Notes under the pieces: generated by a model
Seen by the model: only the letters and a program-made list of their open reading frames with translations
Database searches by the model: none
What the model was told of the DNA's origin: nothing
Program-made: the position numbers and the translations under genes
Assembly: GCA_937902665.1 (NCBI GenBank)
Contig: CALELM010000094.1
Coordinates: 1-7,282 of the forward strand
Reading direction: 5' to 3'
Length of the DNA stretch: 7,282 nt
DNA from: an uncultured Selenomonadaceae bacterium
GTDB taxonomy: Bacteria; Bacillota; Negativicutes; Selenomonadales; Selenomonadaceae
Shown: in pieces, positions 5,983 through 7,282 of the stretch
How positions within the stretch are numbered: position 1 is the first letter of the stretch
How the letters are laid out: the number at the start of each line of letters is the position of its first letter

Positions 5983-6522
5983 ATGGAAAATAAGAGTGAA
6001 AAACTAAAGGATCAGATTATTGAAGCTGCAGGCAATGTCCAGTATACATTTATAGCACATTGGAACATTGTGAATCGACTAAAGGAATATTATTGGTATA
6101 TCAAGATAGCACAGATAGTTCTTACAGCCGTAGCTGCAGGCGGTTTCTTGACTTCACTTGCCTTTGGTATTCCTCAGCTAAGTTGGGTGGGGGGATTAAC
6201 CTCGGCAATTGCGCTTGGAATTAATCTTTATATGTTGAATTTTAATTTGCCAGATAACATTAAGCAACATATAGATGCCGCAAATGCGTTATGGGAAGTG
6301 AGGGAAAGATATAAATCACTGATTGTTGATTTCGATGATATTGATATTCTTGAAGCAAGAAACAGAAGAGATAAACTTATACAGATTGTAAGTGAGATAA
6401 ACAAAAAATACCTGGGTACAGATGAAAAGAGTTTCAAAAGAGCACAAGCCGATATTGGAAAATATGAATTCAATGACGGGGAAGCAGAAGTGGTTTTGAA
6501 CATCAAAAGGAACAAGTCTTAA
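5983..6522 (+). CDS. SLATT-domain two-transmembrane protein, probable CBASS effector
   Basis: This 179-residue protein has a polar, helical N-terminus (1-38), two hydrophobic segments at about 40-62 and 65-86, and a long charged C-terminal part (90-179) beginning with an amphipathic helix (DNIKQHIDAANALWEVRERYKS is split here as DNIKQHIDAANALW then EVRERYKS). This layout and the position directly behind a SMODS nucleotidyltransferase match SLATT proteins (SMODS and SLOG-associating 2TM effectors), predicted to form membrane pores or disrupt the membrane when signalled. No signal peptide or separate nucleotide-sensing domain is visible. The gap to the synthase is 4 bases and the ribosome site is poor (AGGA at 5977-5980, too close), so translation is probably coupled. 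Its stop TAA (6520-6522) sits in DNA that reads as VWA-family sequence in another frame, so the last few residues may come from a junction. SLATT assignment rests on architecture and context. Confidence 0.8.
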   Translation: MENKSEKLKDQIIEAAGNVQYTFIAHWNIVNRLKEYYWYIKIAQIVLTAVAAGGFLTSLAFGIPQLSWVGGLTSAIALGINLYMLNFNLPDNIKQHIDAANALWEVRERYKSLIVDFDDIDILEARNRRDKLIQIVSEINKKYLGTDEKSFKRAQADIGKYEFNDGEAEVVLNIKRNKS

Positions 6523-6530
6523 CAGAAATC

Positions 6531-7151
6531 GTGTTCATTCTGGACAGGATTAGTTTAGAGGCTGACACTATTGGCGGCTTCAATTCGCTCATTAAGAAGC
6601 AGCGGGAGGAGCCGGGAGAAGCTATTGTTTCCATAGTGCTGTTTGATGATACCTGCGATGTCATCCACGACAGGGTGCCGATGGAAAGGGTGGCAAAGCT
6701 GACGGAGGATACCTACTTTGTCCGTGGCTGCACGGCTCTGCTGGATGCTGTAGGTGGTGCTATTCACTATATCGGCAACATTCACAAGTATGCTCGTGAC
6801 GAGGACAGACCGGAGAAGACTCTGTTCATCATCACCACAGATGGCATGGAGAATGCTAGTCGGTGCTATACTTACAAGAAGGTCAAGAAGATGGTGGAGC
6901 GGCAGAAGGAAAAGTATGGCTGGGAATTTCTGTTCCTGGGCGCCAATATGGATGCTATAGAAACTGCAGGGAACATAGGCATCCATGCTGACAGGGCGGC
7001 TACCTACCAGTGTGATGCGGAAGGGACGGCTCTCAACTATGAAGTATTGGGAGAGGCTATATATCATGTGCGTAACTGCTCTGAGCCACTGGCACCTTGT
7101 TGGATGCGTAAGATTGACGAGGATGTAAAGCGGCGTGGTGGCAGGAGATAA
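6531..7151 (+). CDS. VWA-domain protein, probably 5'-truncated with incomplete MIDAS
   Basis: The product (206 residues from GTG 6531) is a von Willebrand factor A-type protein of the bacterial group with DTIGGFNS, EEPGEAIVSIVLFDD, YFVRGCTALLDAVG, FIITTDGMENAS and YGWEFLFLGANMDA blocks. In the MIDAS metal site the later Thr (T68) and Asp (D104) are present. The first motif, normally D-x-S-x-S as in LDRSGSM, reads LDRISLEADT, so four residues seem missing and the serines are lost. Reading upstream in frame gives LTEI before VFILD (bases 6519-6530), which also looks like family sequence, but there is no ATG back to the frame's stop at 6474 and no fitting ribosome site before 6531. The gene therefore seems to have lost its start where it meets the SLATT gene. 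It is GC-richer than the CBASS pair. Role unknown; it may be a remnant of the older locus or poorly translated. Confidence 0.75.
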   Translation: MFILDRISLEADTIGGFNSLIKKQREEPGEAIVSIVLFDDTCDVIHDRVPMERVAKLTEDTYFVRGCTALLDAVGGAIHYIGNIHKYARDEDRPEKTLFIITTDGMENASRCYTYKKVKKMVERQKEKYGWEFLFLGANMDAIETAGNIGIHADRAATYQCDAEGTALNYEVLGEAIYHVRNCSEPLAPCWMRKIDEDVKRRGGRR

Positions 7152-7282
7152 AAGCGATTATGAGACTACTCAGTATTGTTGTGGTCAAGCATTTTTGTAA
7201 CACTTCGACCTAATTTTCGTTACATGGGAGTGTATGAAAAAATCTCTGTAAATTGATATCATATCGAATAAATAGGTCTTCT
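7152..7282. other. Terminal stretch without a supported gene
   Basis: The stretch is short and AT-rich. An inverted repeat TGTAAC (7196-7201) with GTTACA (7219-7224) spans a 17-base loop but has no U-run, so it is not a clear terminator. A 17-codon frame from ATG 7160-7170 ending at 7211-7213 is too short to support. Confidence 0.4.

Noticed and set aside
6555..7067. 170-codon minus-strand frame opposite the VWA gene
   Set aside because: The + frame has clear VWA blocks; the reverse frame has no recognisable motif or ribosome site.
7160..7213. Small protein after the VWA gene
   Set aside because: About 17 codons with no convincing ribosome site or family resemblance.

Overview
This window looks like accessory DNA from an anaerobic, low-to-mid GC Firmicute (Clostridia or Negativicutes; I cannot resolve it further). 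Protein families, Shine-Dalgarno sites of the GGAGG/AGGGA type and the mix of modules point there. Every gene lies on the + strand, but base composition changes sharply from block to block. By hand count, G+C is 30/60 at 4201-4260 (AbiE toxin), 15/60 at 5221-5280 (CD-NTase) and 31/60 at 6601-6660 (VWA gene). This suggests an island assembled from pieces of different origin.

Layout. 1-810 is the C-terminal half of a large serine recombinase, cut by the window edge and closed by an intrinsic terminator. 916-3152 is a tight three-gene unit: a DUF1848 protein with a C-terminal CxxxCxxC cluster motif, a metallo-beta-lactamase-fold hydrolase and a C_GCAxxG_C_C family protein. All three are rich in cysteine or metal ligands. 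3153-3618 is a non-coding stretch of 466 bases. It holds repeated ATCGTTA motifs, hairpins, a long inverted repeat, a strong terminator, a solitary sequence like the 3' half of a CRISPR repeat, and a good sigma70-type promoter flanked by inverted repeats.

3619-5060 is a complete AbiEi/AbiEii (type IV toxin-antitoxin, abortive infection) pair whose stop and start codons overlap by one base. 5148-6522 is a compact two-gene CBASS-like unit: a SMODS/CD-NTase cyclic-nucleotide synthase followed four bases later by a two-transmembrane SLATT protein, the probable membrane effector. 6531-7151 is a von Willebrand factor A (VWA) protein. It appears to have lost its start and the DxSxS part of its metal site, and it abuts the end of the SLATT gene, so this junction may mark an island edge. 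The last 130 bases hold no gene I can support.

How it works together. The recombinase is a plausible mobility function and 916-3152 a metabolic or redox cargo. The centre is a defence segment with two systems in series, AbiE (antitoxin plus nucleotidyltransferase toxin) and CD-NTase/SLATT (signal synthase plus membrane effector). The most interesting item is the minimal CD-NTase-SLATT pair: its effector has no recognisable ligand-sensing domain, and no Cap2/Cap3, HORMA or TRIP13 genes lie beside it.
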